Positions 14,513 to 24,209 of a stretch of DNA of 24,781 bases are shown piece by piece (within the stretch, counting starts at the first letter, position 1; every line of letters starts with the position of its first letter). The DNA comes from a virus. The position numbers were made by a program, and so were the translations under genes. The notes below the pieces were generated by a model. The model was not told the DNA's origin. It worked only from the letters and a program-made list of their open reading frames with translations, and made no database searches. The stretch is from IMG/VR virus record IMGVR_UViG_3300031974_005289, positions 1 through 24,781 of that record. One strand, 5' to 3'.

Positions 14513-17500
14513 CTAAGTACGATCAATTTCAACAAGTTTACCAGTCAATGCTTTATATATTCCAATAGCATATGATGGAACATAGAAAAACGTCTTACCT
14601 AATAATGCCTGCACAGATTTTTTATTTCCAACAGTTGACTGATAAAATCCTTCAGATAACCATTGAATTGTTTTATTGTGTACATGTGGAGCAATAATCT
14701 TTTTACCAAATTCCATATATCCATTTCTCCAAATTTTTGTATCAAGCTTGTCTTCAGGTTTAGCTTTCATACACCATAATACCAAACGGGTCTTTTTCAT
14801 CCAATGCCAATATCCAGCATCCATCAATGCAGTCGCGACATAACAATCATACGGAGAACTGCTACTACCATCGGTAGTACCAGAACCAAAGCCGGTACCA
14901 CCACCGTCGTTCCTTGCTCCCGTGCCGGCTGGATCATATGAATTTGGTGGCGTATAGCTATTAGGATCATTTCCAGCATCAAATACAGTGTCATGTTTTC
15001 CACCGCTAATGCCTACAGTATAATCATCATATGTTCCGCCAGCATTGCCCCAACTTTCTGGGTCATATCCAGCATCAAAGACCGTGTCTACCGTTTTTGT
15101 CTGTCCGCCAACTACAACCACGTGTGAAGGAGGTACCGTACGATCTTCTCCTCCACCTTGATATATAACAGGTCTATAAGTCACAATTTGATTACCTTCA
15201 ACCTCAAGCACCCGTGTTGCCTTGATATCTTGATGAACGGTATCAAGATATCCTTGAGCCACGTACATTGCTCGAGCAATCGTACCACTGACACTTTCTT
15301 GATTCACTGATGTATCCATTACCTTTATTTCATGTGTTCCAGCCCTATAACGATATGTATCATTATTTGGTAATTGGAATGAAATATCAACCGCACCAGA
15401 CTCATCGGTCGTTAGAGCAGTAGAACCATCAACATGTTCCGTGAGACCTCTTAAGGTATTTCCATAATCTTTTGTCGTATCACTATAGGCTACGTATGGT
15501 TCCTCTCTTACATAGTCTGACATTGCATCGCCAGCAAAGAATAAGTAGACATTTGAATTAGGTCTCAGACCACGTGCCTTGACACTAATAATTCTTGATC
15601 TAATAAATGGTAGCATTGCCACATTTAGAATTCTTTCACCAATTACCTCATCAATAACTTTATCACTTACAATTACATTAACAGTATTAGTGGTTCTTCT
15701 ACCAGAAGTTTTGCTAATTGTATTAGTGGCTGCTCCAGCATAAAGATCTTCAATATCTCTACCTGCCCAATTCCAATTCCAGCTATTCCAATTATATGCA
15801 CGAGTGGTATCAAGTTTCGTACCACCGTCAATAACTGTCTTGGACTGAACGTTTTTATCATGCCAATCATCAGAGGCTGGAGATAATATCATATTACCTT
15901 GATACACAGATGTTGTAAAAGGATTAATCTTTACAGCTTTTGTGGCAAAAGGTTGTGTAATTGCCTCTGTTTCTGTAAACGACATATAAACATTATCACC
16001 TCTGCGAATTGAATTTACAGAATTATCTGAATCAAATATCAAACGAATATTATCGTCAGAATATGATGGTCTTAGGATACCTTGAAAAGGATCAATTGAA
16101 GCCGCATATTGACGGGATGGTGTTGCAGATAGGGAGTGTGTTGTAAAGTTATCAGCAAAGAATCCCGACTTGGTTCTATTTACTCCAGCCGAATCAAGTA
16201 CAGCATAATTATTTGTATTCATTTCAAGGAGACTTAAAGAGGTTACCTCTTCAAGATTATTAATTCTGTCCTCAATTCTACCAATGTCCCTCATTGTATA
16301 ACGTTTATGTTCTATTTTTCTGGTTGAAACATCTAGAGAGTTAATGGTATTACCACCTAGGGTAAAGTTATAGAGAGGAAGTTCTCCGATTGCTGGGCCT
16401 GGAGGTACTGGATTAAAGTTGGGCTGACCAATATTAACGGTGAAGTTACCATCCTTATTAATTGCCAACTTATAGGCACGAGGTAAATAATACGTGTTAT
16501 CCGATTGTGCTAACTCATTAGGCGCTGGCATTGGTGATACATCAGCAGTTGCAAATGATGTTCTTGTATTTTTAACTGATCTAAAGTCTAATACATCTCT
16601 AAGGTTAACTCTACGTCCATTAGGGAAAACAAAGTTAGGAATTGCTCCATAATCAACAACTCCAGTATATGAATTAATAGCAAAAAAGTTACCATTACCA
16701 TGATTGAAATGGTCAAACTTTACATATACATTACCACTGGGTGCCGTTTGACCTGGCTGCAATATCATTTTTCCTATGTCATAGAAACCAGGTCTCTGAC
16801 CGTTATCTAGACGAAATCTTGGGAAGAGATCAATGCCATCGGAATCATCCGTTCTGATTCTTTTCACGGTGTAGATATCTGCTTGACCTAAATCAATAAT
16901 TTGATTTCCATCACTATCAGTCGTGATGGTTGTTGTTACGGTTGCATTTTGTACAAGTGTTTTAGATCTTACAACAGGTGATGAAATTGTTGCATAAACA
17001 TATGCGGTTATTGGTGCACTTGATGGAAGACCTGTAATTGTGGTTGAACTTGAACCGGTAGTTAAACCACCAAGTGAACCATTACTTAATTTACCACCAT
17101 TGGCCGCGTCTGTAAAGAACATCCAGTCATTTGAGTTACTTAGTGCATAGGAAGATGGAATTGAAACTGTAAAGTTACCTGCCCCATCAGATGTACCACT
17201 TCTTGAAAATTGAACTTCCAGAGATTGTGGATCAATAGCTCTTGGCCTTCTATATGGTAATGGATATATTAAACTTGTATTAAGAGGATCTTCTAATATT
17301 GTATTTGTACCGGTCTGAAGTGGATTAAAGAAATTATCAGAGTCAAGACCAATTGACTTAACATTTCTAAAAGATTTACCAGCATCCATTTTGATATCAA
17401 ATAAGTGATATCTCATATTTTCGCCATTCTCGTGGACACCTCTTACACGACCATAACCAATCCTGGAACCACCAAAGTCCTTGGCATCCATAAGATTTTG

Positions 17501-18643
17501 TCTTGGATAATTTTCAAGTGATGGCCCACCAATAGCTGAATCGGCCAATACATCAACATAGTTACCATAATCAATTGCTGTAAATTCACCTTCATTTTCA
17601 ATAGTGGTGGTTGGTTTTGCAATCCGGATATCTGATGGAGCAAGTCTTGCTGCTCTGTAACCATCAACAACAGCAATACCATCACTGATCTTAGCAACAA
17701 GGTGTGTATCCTGTGAATCTCCAACAAACTGTAATCTAAATGGTTTAACAAGATAGTTACCAGAATTTTCATGTATTCTTTTTGCTATAAGATCTCTTGG
17801 AATATTATATTGCAAATCCTGCTGTGTTTTAACTGCAGAAAATATGGCACCATTTTTTATTGTTGCAACGTGAATAAAGTTTTCATTTGCTGCCAATGAT
17901 GCTCTATCTGTAAGGTAAAGTTTTATTCTATATCTGTGAGCACCAGGAGCAGTAAGATTTGGATTTGCTGTTGAATTATCATAAAGAGATACATCATCAT
18001 TTTCGCTTACAACATCCTGTACAATCTTAAACCCAACATCACTATTTGGTGCGTCACTATATTTTGAAATAATATACGCTTGAGGCTCAGTATATACAAA
18101 AAATCCTTGTGTAAAATAAATGCTTTCGCCAACAGTAACACGTGCACCACGCCCCACGGCCGGATTGATTGATGTATTAGTAATCTGTACTATTCGGCCG
18201 GAACCTAGGCTTTCACCAGGTGTAAATCTAGGAGTTGTTACACCAGAAATTATAGAAGTGGTGTTTACATACCGAACATAGTATGTTACCGGATCACCAC
18301 TGGCCGCAGCAACAATTTCCAAGATCTCTGCACGAATGCCTGATGTGGCACCTGTAATTATATCACCCACATTTGCTGCTGTTGATGTTGAAGTTCCATC
18401 AAGCTTTACAAATTCATATGCAGCATCAAGGGCAAACCCACCAGCTTTTACAACAGCACCTTCCTTGAATATATTGTTACCAAATCTTTCAATCTGTTTA
18501 TTGATAATTGTTTGCATCTGTGTAAGTTCACGAGACTGCAATACCTTACCGCCATTAAACAGGATACGATAAAATCCAGCACTGTCACTGTAATCATCTC
18601 TATACTGTGTATCAAATAGGGTGTCTGTATAAGTAGTAGCCAT
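14513..18643 (-). CDS. Large DUF4815-type virion protein with C-terminal CYVATA cysteine domain, 1376 aa
   Basis: The N-terminal region has FYRILFNGGKVLQSREL at 24-40, followed by helix TQMQTIINKQIERFG at 41-55 and an 'NIFKEGAVVKAGG' turn at 57-69; this is the signature I associate with DUF4815 virion proteins. A long beta-rich body follows, with repeated 'SGxxxV.Y...' strands and no enzyme motif. Residues 1184-1262 form a Gly/Ser/Asp/Asn-rich linker with an internal duplication (DTVFDAGYDPESW and DTVFDAGNDPNSY). The last 110 residues change character: CYVATALMDAG at 1267-1277, KKTRLVLWC at 1283-1291, and further aromatic and basic segments, like a separate globular domain. It is the largest gene here and probably an arm or fibre of the baseplate. 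AAAGGTT precedes the start. Confidence 0.8.
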   Translation of the reverse strand: MATTYTDTLFDTQYRDDYSDSAGFYRILFNGGKVLQSRELTQMQTIINKQIERFGNNIFKEGAVVKAGGFALDAAYEFVKLDGTSTSTAANVGDIITGATSGIRAEILEIVAAASGDPVTYYVRYVNTTSIISGVTTPRFTPGESLGSGRIVQITNTSINPAVGRGARVTVGESIYFTQGFFVYTEPQAYIISKYSDAPNSDVGFKIVQDVVSENDDVSLYDNSTANPNLTAPGAHRYRIKLYLTDRASLAANENFIHVATIKNGAIFSAVKTQQDLQYNIPRDLIAKRIHENSGNYLVKPFRLQFVGDSQDTHLVAKISDGIAVVDGYRAARLAPSDIRIAKPTTTIENEGEFTAIDYGNYVDVLADSAIGGPSLENYPRQNLMDAKDFGGSRIGYGRVRGVHENGENMRYHLFDIKMDAGKSFRNVKSIGLDSDNFFNPLQTGTNTILEDPLNTSLIYPLPYRRPRAIDPQSLEVQFSRSGTSDGAGNFTVSIPSSYALSNSNDWMFFTDAANGGKLSNGSLGGLTTGSSSTTITGLPSSAPITAYVYATISSPVVRSKTLVQNATVTTTITTDSDGNQIIDLGQADIYTVKRIRTDDSDGIDLFPRFRLDNGQRPGFYDIGKMILQPGQTAPSGNVYVKFDHFNHGNGNFFAINSYTGVVDYGAIPNFVFPNGRRVNLRDVLDFRSVKNTRTSFATADVSPMPAPNELAQSDNTYYLPRAYKLAINKDGNFTVNIGQPNFNPVPPGPAIGELPLYNFTLGGNTINSLDVSTRKIEHKRYTMRDIGRIEDRINNLEEVTSLSLLEMNTNNYAVLDSAGVNRTKSGFFADNFTTHSLSATPSRQYAASIDPFQGILRPSYSDDNIRLIFDSDNSVNSIRRGDNVYMSFTETEAITQPFATKAVKINPFTTSVYQGNMILSPASDDWHDKNVQSKTVIDGGTKLDTTRAYNWNSWNWNWAGRDIEDLYAGAATNTISKTSGRRTTNTVNVIVSDKVIDEVIGERILNVAMLPFIRSRIISVKARGLRPNSNVYLFFAGDAMSDYVREEPYVAYSDTTKDYGNTLRGLTEHVDGSTALTTDESGAVDISFQLPNNDTYRYRAGTHEIKVMDTSVNQESVSGTIARAMYVAQGYLDTVHQDIKATRVLEVEGNQIVTYRPVIYQGGGEDRTVPPSHVVVVGGQTKTVDTVFDAGYDPESWGNAGGTYDDYTVGISGGKHDTVFDAGNDPNSYTPPNSYDPAGTGARNDGGGTGFGSGTTDGSSSSPYDCYVATALMDAGYWHWMKKTRLVLWCMKAKPEDKLDTKIWRNGYMEFGKKIIAPHVHNKTIQWLSEGFYQSTVGNKKSVQALLGKTFFYVPSYAIGIYKALTGKLVEIDRT
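14964..15088 (-). repeat. Duplicated DTVFDAG-x-DP linker segment
   Basis: The segments at 14964-14992 and 15061-15088 match over nearly all of their 28-29 bases and encode DTVFDAGNDP and DTVFDAGYDP about 35 residues apart. They lie in the linker before the C-terminal cysteine domain. Confidence 0.7.
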
Positions 18644-18653
18644 AATTCAACCT

Positions 18654-20006
18654 TTAAAATTGAAGAATAATTTTGATATCTTCGGCCTGTGTTAAGGACC
18701 TTGAGACAGGAGCTCTATTATCTATATAGAGAATATCCCCTGTAAGAGTATCAACATTTGGGTAAACAAGGGCTGAGTCAATCACACCGTTGCCTGTACC
18801 ATTTTGTTCATCTATAATTTCCCCATCTGTGAATGATAGGAACCCAGTATCATCACTCTGATGATAGTATATTTCATTTGAATCTATATCATCAACGTAT
18901 GCAACTGCACCGGATGATTGACCTTCAATGAGTTTATCTTTTGTAAATGATGTAACAACACTTGAAAGTCTCATCTTCTTTAACAGATTTGCTGTTGTGC
19001 CTGTAAACCTTGCGCCTGCTCTGTTCAATGGATTTTTATAGAGGCCTACCTGTCTGAAATCTTGTTGGACAATAAAGTCACTGTCATCACCTTCCAACAT
19101 CGTGTGGAACATAATTGAAGCAGTTTTAAGATCAACACGTGCATCAGCTCCAACACCTGAATCACTGAAGGCCAACACTGCACGTGCAGTTGCCCCTGTA
19201 CCACCACCACCGGTGAATGAAACATTTGCAGTTGTATATCCACTACCGTGTGCAATTGTATTTAATGCAGCGCCATCCATACGAACACGTGCAACCTGGC
19301 CAGTGGCAGAATCAATCACCGCTGTTGCACTTGCACCAGAACCGGTTGGGCTTGTGATCACAACCGATGGTGCTGATGTGTAACCAGAACCACCAGCAGT
19401 AATAATAATTGAAAGGATCTCGCCTGGAGTTGCACTATCTTGAATTTCTTTTTGTTTTAATTCAATACCAGTTGAGTTTGAATCAGTAGCACCTTGTTTT
19501 TGTACAGGCATAAAGTTTGATGACTGAAACTGGTCTTGTCTTTGTGCACTGATGGTGTATAAGAATTTCCATACATAACCATCGGCAAGTCTAAATGAAT
19601 CATTGTTTGATGATGTTGGTTCAATTGTTGATGGTTGCGCAACACCAAATCTGTCGCGACCTGTTTCCAGACAAACATAAACCTGATTGTTATCTGTTTT
19701 CACATAGTAAGGCTGTGTTGGATAACCTTGAACAGTATCATCATATTGTGAATAAATTGTACCCTGTGACCAGTTATTACGAGGAACGACAAGTGATGTT
19801 CCCAGCACCCTTTTCATTGCCTGCATACCATTCCGGAAATCTGCAATTTCATCCGGATTGTTAACAGGTGTAGGCACTGTTTCAAATGAATCCCACTGTT
19901 CTGATTTTGAGATTGCTACATAATAATTTTCAGTGTTATTCTGAAACTGTTCAAAAAAGTCTCTGGCAATCTGTCGTCTGAGAGTGTCTGTAATAACTGC
20001 TGGCAT
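18654..20006 (-). CDS. 8: Baseplate wedge protein gp8 homologue, 450 aa
   Basis: The N terminus MPAVITDTLRRQIARDFFEQF and the pattern YVAISKSEQW at 29-38, VVPRNNW at 73-79, VYVCLETG at 109-116 and DGYVWKFLYTI at 142-152 match remembered features of T4 gp8 (its 'FGRSEPW', 'IPRRDW' and 'GDGYVWEYLFEIP' segments, in the same order). gp8 is a dimeric component of the baseplate wedge. This copy is longer than T4 gp8 (334 aa) because of an insert at about 197-280 carrying two Gly-Ser-Gly-Tyr repeats, after which DFRQVGLYKNPL at 316-327 returns to the family pattern. The location after gp25, gp6 and gp7-like genes supports the call. AGGATAT stands ahead of the ATG. Confidence 0.85.
   Translation of the reverse strand: MPAVITDTLRRQIARDFFEQFQNNTENYYVAISKSEQWDSFETVPTPVNNPDEIADFRNGMQAMKRVLGTSLVVPRNNWSQGTIYSQYDDTVQGYPTQPYYVKTDNNQVYVCLETGRDRFGVAQPSTIEPTSSNNDSFRLADGYVWKFLYTISAQRQDQFQSSNFMPVQKQGATDSNSTGIELKQKEIQDSATPGEILSIIITAGGSGYTSAPSVVITSPTGSGASATAVIDSATGQVARVRMDGAALNTIAHGSGYTTANVSFTGGGGTGATARAVLAFSDSGVGADARVDLKTASIMFHTMLEGDDSDFIVQQDFRQVGLYKNPLNRAGARFTGTTANLLKKMRLSSVVTSFTKDKLIEGQSSGAVAYVDDIDSNEIYYHQSDDTGFLSFTDGEIIDEQNGTGNGVIDSALVYPNVDTLTGDILYIDNRAPVSRSLTQAEDIKIILQF
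19167..19418 (-). repeat. Two-copy 'SGYT' insert domain in gp8
   Basis: It encodes two related units, GGSGYTSAPSVVITSPTGSG followed by ASATAVIDS, and GSGYTTANVSFTGGGGTG followed by ATARAVL. Both carry the 'GSGYT..p.V.(I/F)tg..GtGA.A.A.(I/L)' pattern found in many virion decorations. The segment lies inside the gp8 homologue and has no counterpart in T4 gp8 that I know of. Confidence 0.65.
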
Positions 20007-20019
20007 TTTCTATATCCTA

Positions 20020-21261
20020 TTAAGTACTAATTTGTGTGCCAAGTGCGATACGTTTATAGAATCCGGCATCACTATCATAAACTGCAAGGCAAGGGTTTCC
20101 TGATGCACCATCATCAACAAATATAAGTTTACCGTGTGAACCGGTTGGAACAGTGGCAACAGTATATGTATTAAGATCAACTTCCGTTGCTCTAGCCTTT
20201 ACATAGTCCGAATCAACCGTAGTAGAAATATCATCTGCCTCAATTAGATTTCTCTTAATTGAGAACCAACCTTGGTCGTCATAGAAATTAAATCGATTTG
20301 AATCTTTATGATATGAGATAGAACCTTTACCTCTAAACAAAGCCTGTCCGGCAGTTGAGGTAAGACCAGCAGTATTAACTGTAGGTACTGCTAAGGTTCC
20401 TATATTATTGCTGGAATCAAATCCAAAATTAAATATTGTTTGATTTGTGTGAAGTTCAGCTGTTGGTACTTCATCGACAGTGGCAAGTTGAATAGTGTTA
20501 CCGCCAAATAATAAACCGCCACCGTTATTGGATGCCCAGATTCCTGATCTCCATGGACCAGTAATAAAGCCACCACCTACAAAGAAACCATTTGATGAGT
20601 CCAGGGAAACATTGTTTGAACCTAAAGAAACGGGTTCTGAGAATGTAAAGTATGTTCCGTCAAATCCAAAGTCTGCTCCGGCAAGATGAATTGTTTTACC
20701 ACTTAACCACAGGTCTTTCCACTGATAATTTGAATCACCTAAATCATATGCACTATCAACGGATGGAACAATGTTACCTGCATGTGCAGTAAGATCAGGA
20801 GCATCAACTCTGAGATTAATGTATGCAGAATCGATGAGTTGTATTACCTCAGCAGAATCAACTGAATTTGCTTGAATCAATATTAATGTACCGGCAGAGT
20901 CAAATGCTGTCCCGGTCAACAATGAGATATAGGCAGAATCAATTTCTTCTTTGATATTTGTTATCAAAGCAACAGTACCAGATTCATCTGGCAGTTTAAT
21001 TGTTCTATCGGCTGTTGGATTAATTACTCCAAAAAATGTTTGGAATGCATCATCAGGGCTGTCACCCTCAAATAATATACCGCGGTCAATGAAACCAATT
21101 CCATCAACACCACCACCAGAACCACCTACCTGAACTTGTAGGGCGGCTACATCCGAGTAGAGTTCCTGGAAATTGTTGTTAATTTTGGTACCACCGGTAC
21201 GAAGATCATCTCCGGTACCATCATTGCCAGTGGTTCCAATATCTATAATTTCTCTAGCCAT
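20020..21261 (-). CDS. Tail-fibre-like virion protein, 413 aa
   Basis: Residues 5-36 (IIDIGTTGNDGTGDDLRTGG followed by TKINNNFQELY) are the N-terminal attachment signature of many marine T4-like fibre proteins. A Gly-rich hinge (residues 46-55) follows, then DSA units at about 108-110, 121-123, 135-137, 144-146 and 169-171. 'YDLGDSNYQWKDLWLSGKTI' at 172-191 is the common shaft phrase 'DLGs....W.DLyLSGkTI'. The C-terminal third is beta-rich, ending 'GKLIFVDDGASGNPCLAVYD', which may be the tip. It has its own late promoter at 21287-21294 and AGGTTAAG upstream of the ATG. Standing between the gp7-like and gp8 genes, it may be tied to the wedge. Its receptor is unknown. Confidence 0.8.
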   Translation of the reverse strand: MAREIIDIGTTGNDGTGDDLRTGGTKINNNFQELYSDVAALQVQVGGSGGGVDGIGFIDRGILFEGDSPDDAFQTFFGVINPTADRTIKLPDESGTVALITNIKEEIDSAYISLLTGTAFDSAGTLILIQANSVDSAEVIQLIDSAYINLRVDAPDLTAHAGNIVPSVDSAYDLGDSNYQWKDLWLSGKTIHLAGADFGFDGTYFTFSEPVSLGSNNVSLDSSNGFFVGGGFITGPWRSGIWASNNGGGLLFGGNTIQLATVDEVPTAELHTNQTIFNFGFDSSNNIGTLAVPTVNTAGLTSTAGQALFRGKGSISYHKDSNRFNFYDDQGWFSIKRNLIEADDISTTVDSDYVKARATEVDLNTYTVATVPTGSHGKLIFVDDGASGNPCLAVYDSDAGFYKRIALGTQIST

Positions 21262-21286
21262 TTCTTAACCTATAAACCATTTTTTC

Positions 21287-21294
21287 TATTTATA
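21287..21294 (-). promoter_or_regulatory. T4-type late promoter ahead of the 413-aa fibre gene
   Basis: The minus strand reads TATAAATA exactly. The expected start is near 21281, about 20 bases before the ATG at 21261, with AGGTTAAG between. It sits in the 42-base gap after the gp7-like gene, one of the few real gaps in the structural block. Confidence 0.7.
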
Positions 21295-21303
21295 ATGGAA
21301 ATT

Positions 21304-22371
21304 TTATTTTCTAAAGTAAACACGTGCACTAAAGTTATCTAGTGTTGATGAGAACCTAATTGCAGATGCATTTGATGAATCAGCATAATCATCAAATGAT
21401 TGATAGAATCCAGCCCATTCGTATACATTGTCATAATACTGTTCAACCTGAGCAATTGTAAGATTCTGGAAGTCTTGAATGTTTCTGTATACACTGTAAC
21501 GATCTCTGGTTCTAAACAGTGCATGGTTACCACCAAGTTTGGACATATATCCTGGTGTGACATAACCACCGGCAACATATGGGATTGCATTTGGATTAAT
21601 TTGATCACTATCAAGGCCATCAAACAGAGGTGCATATATTGCAGGAGCAATACCTAGGGCACCAACAACCTCACCTTCAGCAGAAGGTGTATATGTTGCA
21701 ACACCATATACGTTTGTGATGTTGGCTCTTGGATCAGCAATTGATTCTGCTGTTCCTATCTGTACCTGACCTTTGCCTTCAATAACAACATTGGCTGCAA
21801 GATAGAAGCCGGATGGGTGTACATATTTTCTATAAAGGGATTCCCATTCATTTAAAGGTATTGCAACCTTAAGCAAAATTGAAAATACTTGCCAGAGTCT
21901 ACCATTTTGCATTTTATATGCATACTGTGGTCCAAGTGGTGACGAACCTACAGTAAATAGTTGTTGTTTAGGATAGATTATCTCTACATCTTCACCAAAG
22001 AAAGCTCTAAAAAATCCATCAATTGAGTATTCGGAACCTTTGACCCTAAAGAAATTACCGAAGTTTCTTATGGCTTCCCTTGGAAATGTAAACCTACCTT
22101 GGGAAACACCTATCCCAAGACCATAGAACATGTTGTCCAGATATGAAAGCTTTGTATCCTCAATATCTCTAACAGTCTGAAGTTCCTCAATAATCCCACC
22201 AAAGTTATCAGCAGAATCCAGATGTTCATAATATGCCTCCAAAAATTCCACCAAAGATGGATAGTCAGTGGAAAAATGTTCTGGCAGAACTTCCTTGACC
22301 AAACTTTTTCTAAGGTTTGTGTCAAGTCTATTGAACGTTCTTAAGGTTTGCGCAAAGCCTGTATGAGCCAT
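21304..22371 (-). CDS. gp7-like baseplate wedge protein, short form, 355 aa
   Basis: The protein matches, in order, segments I recall from the C-terminal third of T4 gp7: 'YPSLVEFLEAYYEHL' (37-51) against an 'F..FCEAYIQYL' helix, 'FFRVKGSEYSIDGFFRAFFGEDVEI' (107-131; quoted in two parts FFRVKGSEYS and IDGFFRAFFGEDVEI) against 'DFYSTKGIEASYKFLFKVLYNEEVEI', and 'YRKYVHPSGFYL' (180-191) against 'IRFVHPVGFGF'. gp7 is the central scaffold of the baseplate wedge. T4 gp7 is about 1032 residues, so here only the core attachment part is present. Its place directly after gp6 on the same strand agrees. The start overlaps the gp6 stop (TAATG). Confidence 0.7.
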   Translation of the reverse strand: MAHTGFAQTLRTFNRLDTNLRKSLVKEVLPEHFSTDYPSLVEFLEAYYEHLDSADNFGGIIEELQTVRDIEDTKLSYLDNMFYGLGIGVSQGRFTFPREAIRNFGNFFRVKGSEYSIDGFFRAFFGEDVEIIYPKQQLFTVGSSPLGPQYAYKMQNGRLWQVFSILLKVAIPLNEWESLYRKYVHPSGFYLAANVVIEGKGQVQIGTAESIADPRANITNVYGVATYTPSAEGEVVGALGIAPAIYAPLFDGLDSDQINPNAIPYVAGGYVTPGYMSKLGGNHALFRTRDRYSVYRNIQDFQNLTIAQVEQYYDNVYEWAGFYQSFDDYADSSNASAIRFSSTLDNFSARVYFRK

Positions 22372-24209
22372 TATGTTACCTGAAGTGAAGTGGTCTGTCT
22401 ATCAATTCGTGCAGTTGATGTTGATTCGTTTCTATCAAGCCTTAAAATATAGTTTCGAAGAGGTCTTACAACACTTGGACTTTCTGGTGTGGCAGATATC
22501 TTTAAGAATTGAAATGCACCTATAAACGCATCAATTCTCAGACCAACTATGTTTATGCTTCCATCAGAAGGATTGTATTGCCCAACATTATCCAAAAGAA
22601 CATTTCCATCTGTGTCAACGATATGTAATCTAGTTGATTCTAGGACATTTTGTATTGTTGCAACAACTCCATTATACGTAAATGCAGTTGATCTTACAAT
22701 TACATTTTCATCATCTGGAGATGCAAGTTTTGTTGGATAATATAAGTTGAATGTTTCCAATGAACCAGGATTTGGTGTGATCCTCATCTGAGTTTTCACA
22801 TCCATTTTGCTTGAGAGGATGGCCTGATCTATTGCATCAATTTCTGTCAAAAGATTACTTCTTCTAAACACAGCATTAAATGTTGATAGATTATCCGAGA
22901 AATAATTTTGAATAAATGTGTTTATGGTATTTTCTGTTGTTGTTGCTGTAAACCCAGAAAGGGCCGGATCAAAATCAAACTCGGTTGTAAGTTCTAGATA
23001 AACATCAATAGGATCTGTAAATTTAGTTGTAATTGAAACAACACCAAGTCTGTCTGCAAGATTGTTTACAATGCTATTCTTTACATTTGTTTGAATTGTT
23101 GATGATGTTCCGGGAGCAAAATTCAAGCTTACATATACAGAACCATAGTCAATAGGAACATTTTGATCACCGGACCAAACATTTGCATCAATAACATCTG
23201 TATAGTTTGAAAGAATTGAACCTTTATAATCTAGTGAGGTAACCAATCTTTTTTGAGATGCATATGCAATGGGGGCAAGATATCTTACACTCTCAATGGA
23301 TTGTTTGTTTGCACCTGCAGTTGATTCTGCACTTGTTACAACGTTCACTGCATATGAAACACCATTTATACTCAAGCTTGAGTTTGATGTGAAAACGTCC
23401 GCAGTATTTGCCGCTGGGCCAGCAGATGATAGGTATGTTACAACAACCTTGTTACCTGCATCCGGTTTCTTACCAAACGATAAACCATCACCAAAGTTTA
23501 GTTCATAGAATCCATTTGGTGCTTCACGGATCGTAAACACTGTTGAGTTTTCATCAATTGTTACTGCTCTTGCCAAGGGGATGTATGTCACATAATTGGA
23601 TGAACTTGCAGTATCAAAAACTTGTACAGAGGCTGTAGCCGTATCAATTGTTTCATCCGGAATCACAAATATTTGTCTCTCGTCAACTTCACCAGATAGG
23701 AATGTTTTTGTTTTTTCAATACCTTCATAAACAAGAATGTCTGTTGAACCATCCGCTGTTAAAAACTGATAAAAGCCGGAACCATTATCTTTTGCAAAAT
23801 AATTTTCTAGTGTTCTGAATGTATAGTTTACACCATTCACTGCCGATGTAAATGTCCAACCTTTTGGTAATTGTATCTGTGCAGGCCTTGAAGGAACCCC
23901 AGCTAAACTTACATTTAAATTAAGTATTGCATACGCAGTTGTTCTGGATCTTACCTCATATCCCAATGTTTCGGCATGGGAAACAACTGATGATCTGAGT
24001 TGCGCAGTATTCAAAAATGCTTCATTCAAGGCAAAGTTTGCAGTCAAACCATTAACGTGGGTGTTATAGGCAAGGACATCAAGGATGTTATTCAAACCAT
24101 CAGCTTCAAAATCATATGTATTAAATTGTGATTTTGACTTAAAATAATTTTTAAGCCCAGTTTTAATATTCTGAAAATCAAGGTCAGTTGATTTAATTGT
24201 TGTAGCCAT
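22371..24209 (-). CDS. 6: Baseplate wedge protein gp6 homologue, 612 aa
   Basis: The N terminus MATTIKSTDLDFQNIKTGL, followed by 'DFEADGLNNILDVLAYNTH' (about 34-52) and 'NEAFLNTAQLRSSVVSHAE' (62-80) with 'GYEVRSRTTA', is the well-conserved gp6/J-type opening. 'FTIREAPNGFYELNFGDGLSFGKKP' (near 225-250; FGDGLSFGKKP is the core) is the usual 'y.v.FGDG..G..p' strand. 'NVWSGDQNVPIDYGSVYV' (about 341-358) and the 'ITTKFTDPIDVYLEL' segment complete the pattern. gp6 forms the dimeric ring linking the baseplate wedges. The length is close to that of T4 gp6 (660 aa). Its ATG directly abuts the TAA stop of gp25, as expected for co-translated baseplate genes. Confidence 0.88.
   Translation of the reverse strand: MATTIKSTDLDFQNIKTGLKNYFKSKSQFNTYDFEADGLNNILDVLAYNTHVNGLTANFALNEAFLNTAQLRSSVVSHAETLGYEVRSRTTAYAILNLNVSLAGVPSRPAQIQLPKGWTFTSAVNGVNYTFRTLENYFAKDNGSGFYQFLTADGSTDILVYEGIEKTKTFLSGEVDERQIFVIPDETIDTATASVQVFDTASSSNYVTYIPLARAVTIDENSTVFTIREAPNGFYELNFGDGLSFGKKPDAGNKVVVTYLSSAGPAANTADVFTSNSSLSINGVSYAVNVVTSAESTAGANKQSIESVRYLAPIAYASQKRLVTSLDYKGSILSNYTDVIDANVWSGDQNVPIDYGSVYVSLNFAPGTSSTIQTNVKNSIVNNLADRLGVVSITTKFTDPIDVYLELTTEFDFDPALSGFTATTTENTINTFIQNYFSDNLSTFNAVFRRSNLLTEIDAIDQAILSSKMDVKTQMRITPNPGSLETFNLYYPTKLASPDDENVIVRSTAFTYNGVVATIQNVLESTRLHIVDTDGNVLLDNVGQYNPSDGSINIVGLRIDAFIGAFQFLKISATPESPSVVRPLRNYILRLDRNESTSTARIDRQTTSLQVT

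Noticed and set aside
17443-17772. Long Leu-rich minus-strand frame within the DUF4815 gene
   Set aside because: It is a shifted reading of the real gene on the same strand, with the low-complexity look typical of such shadows.
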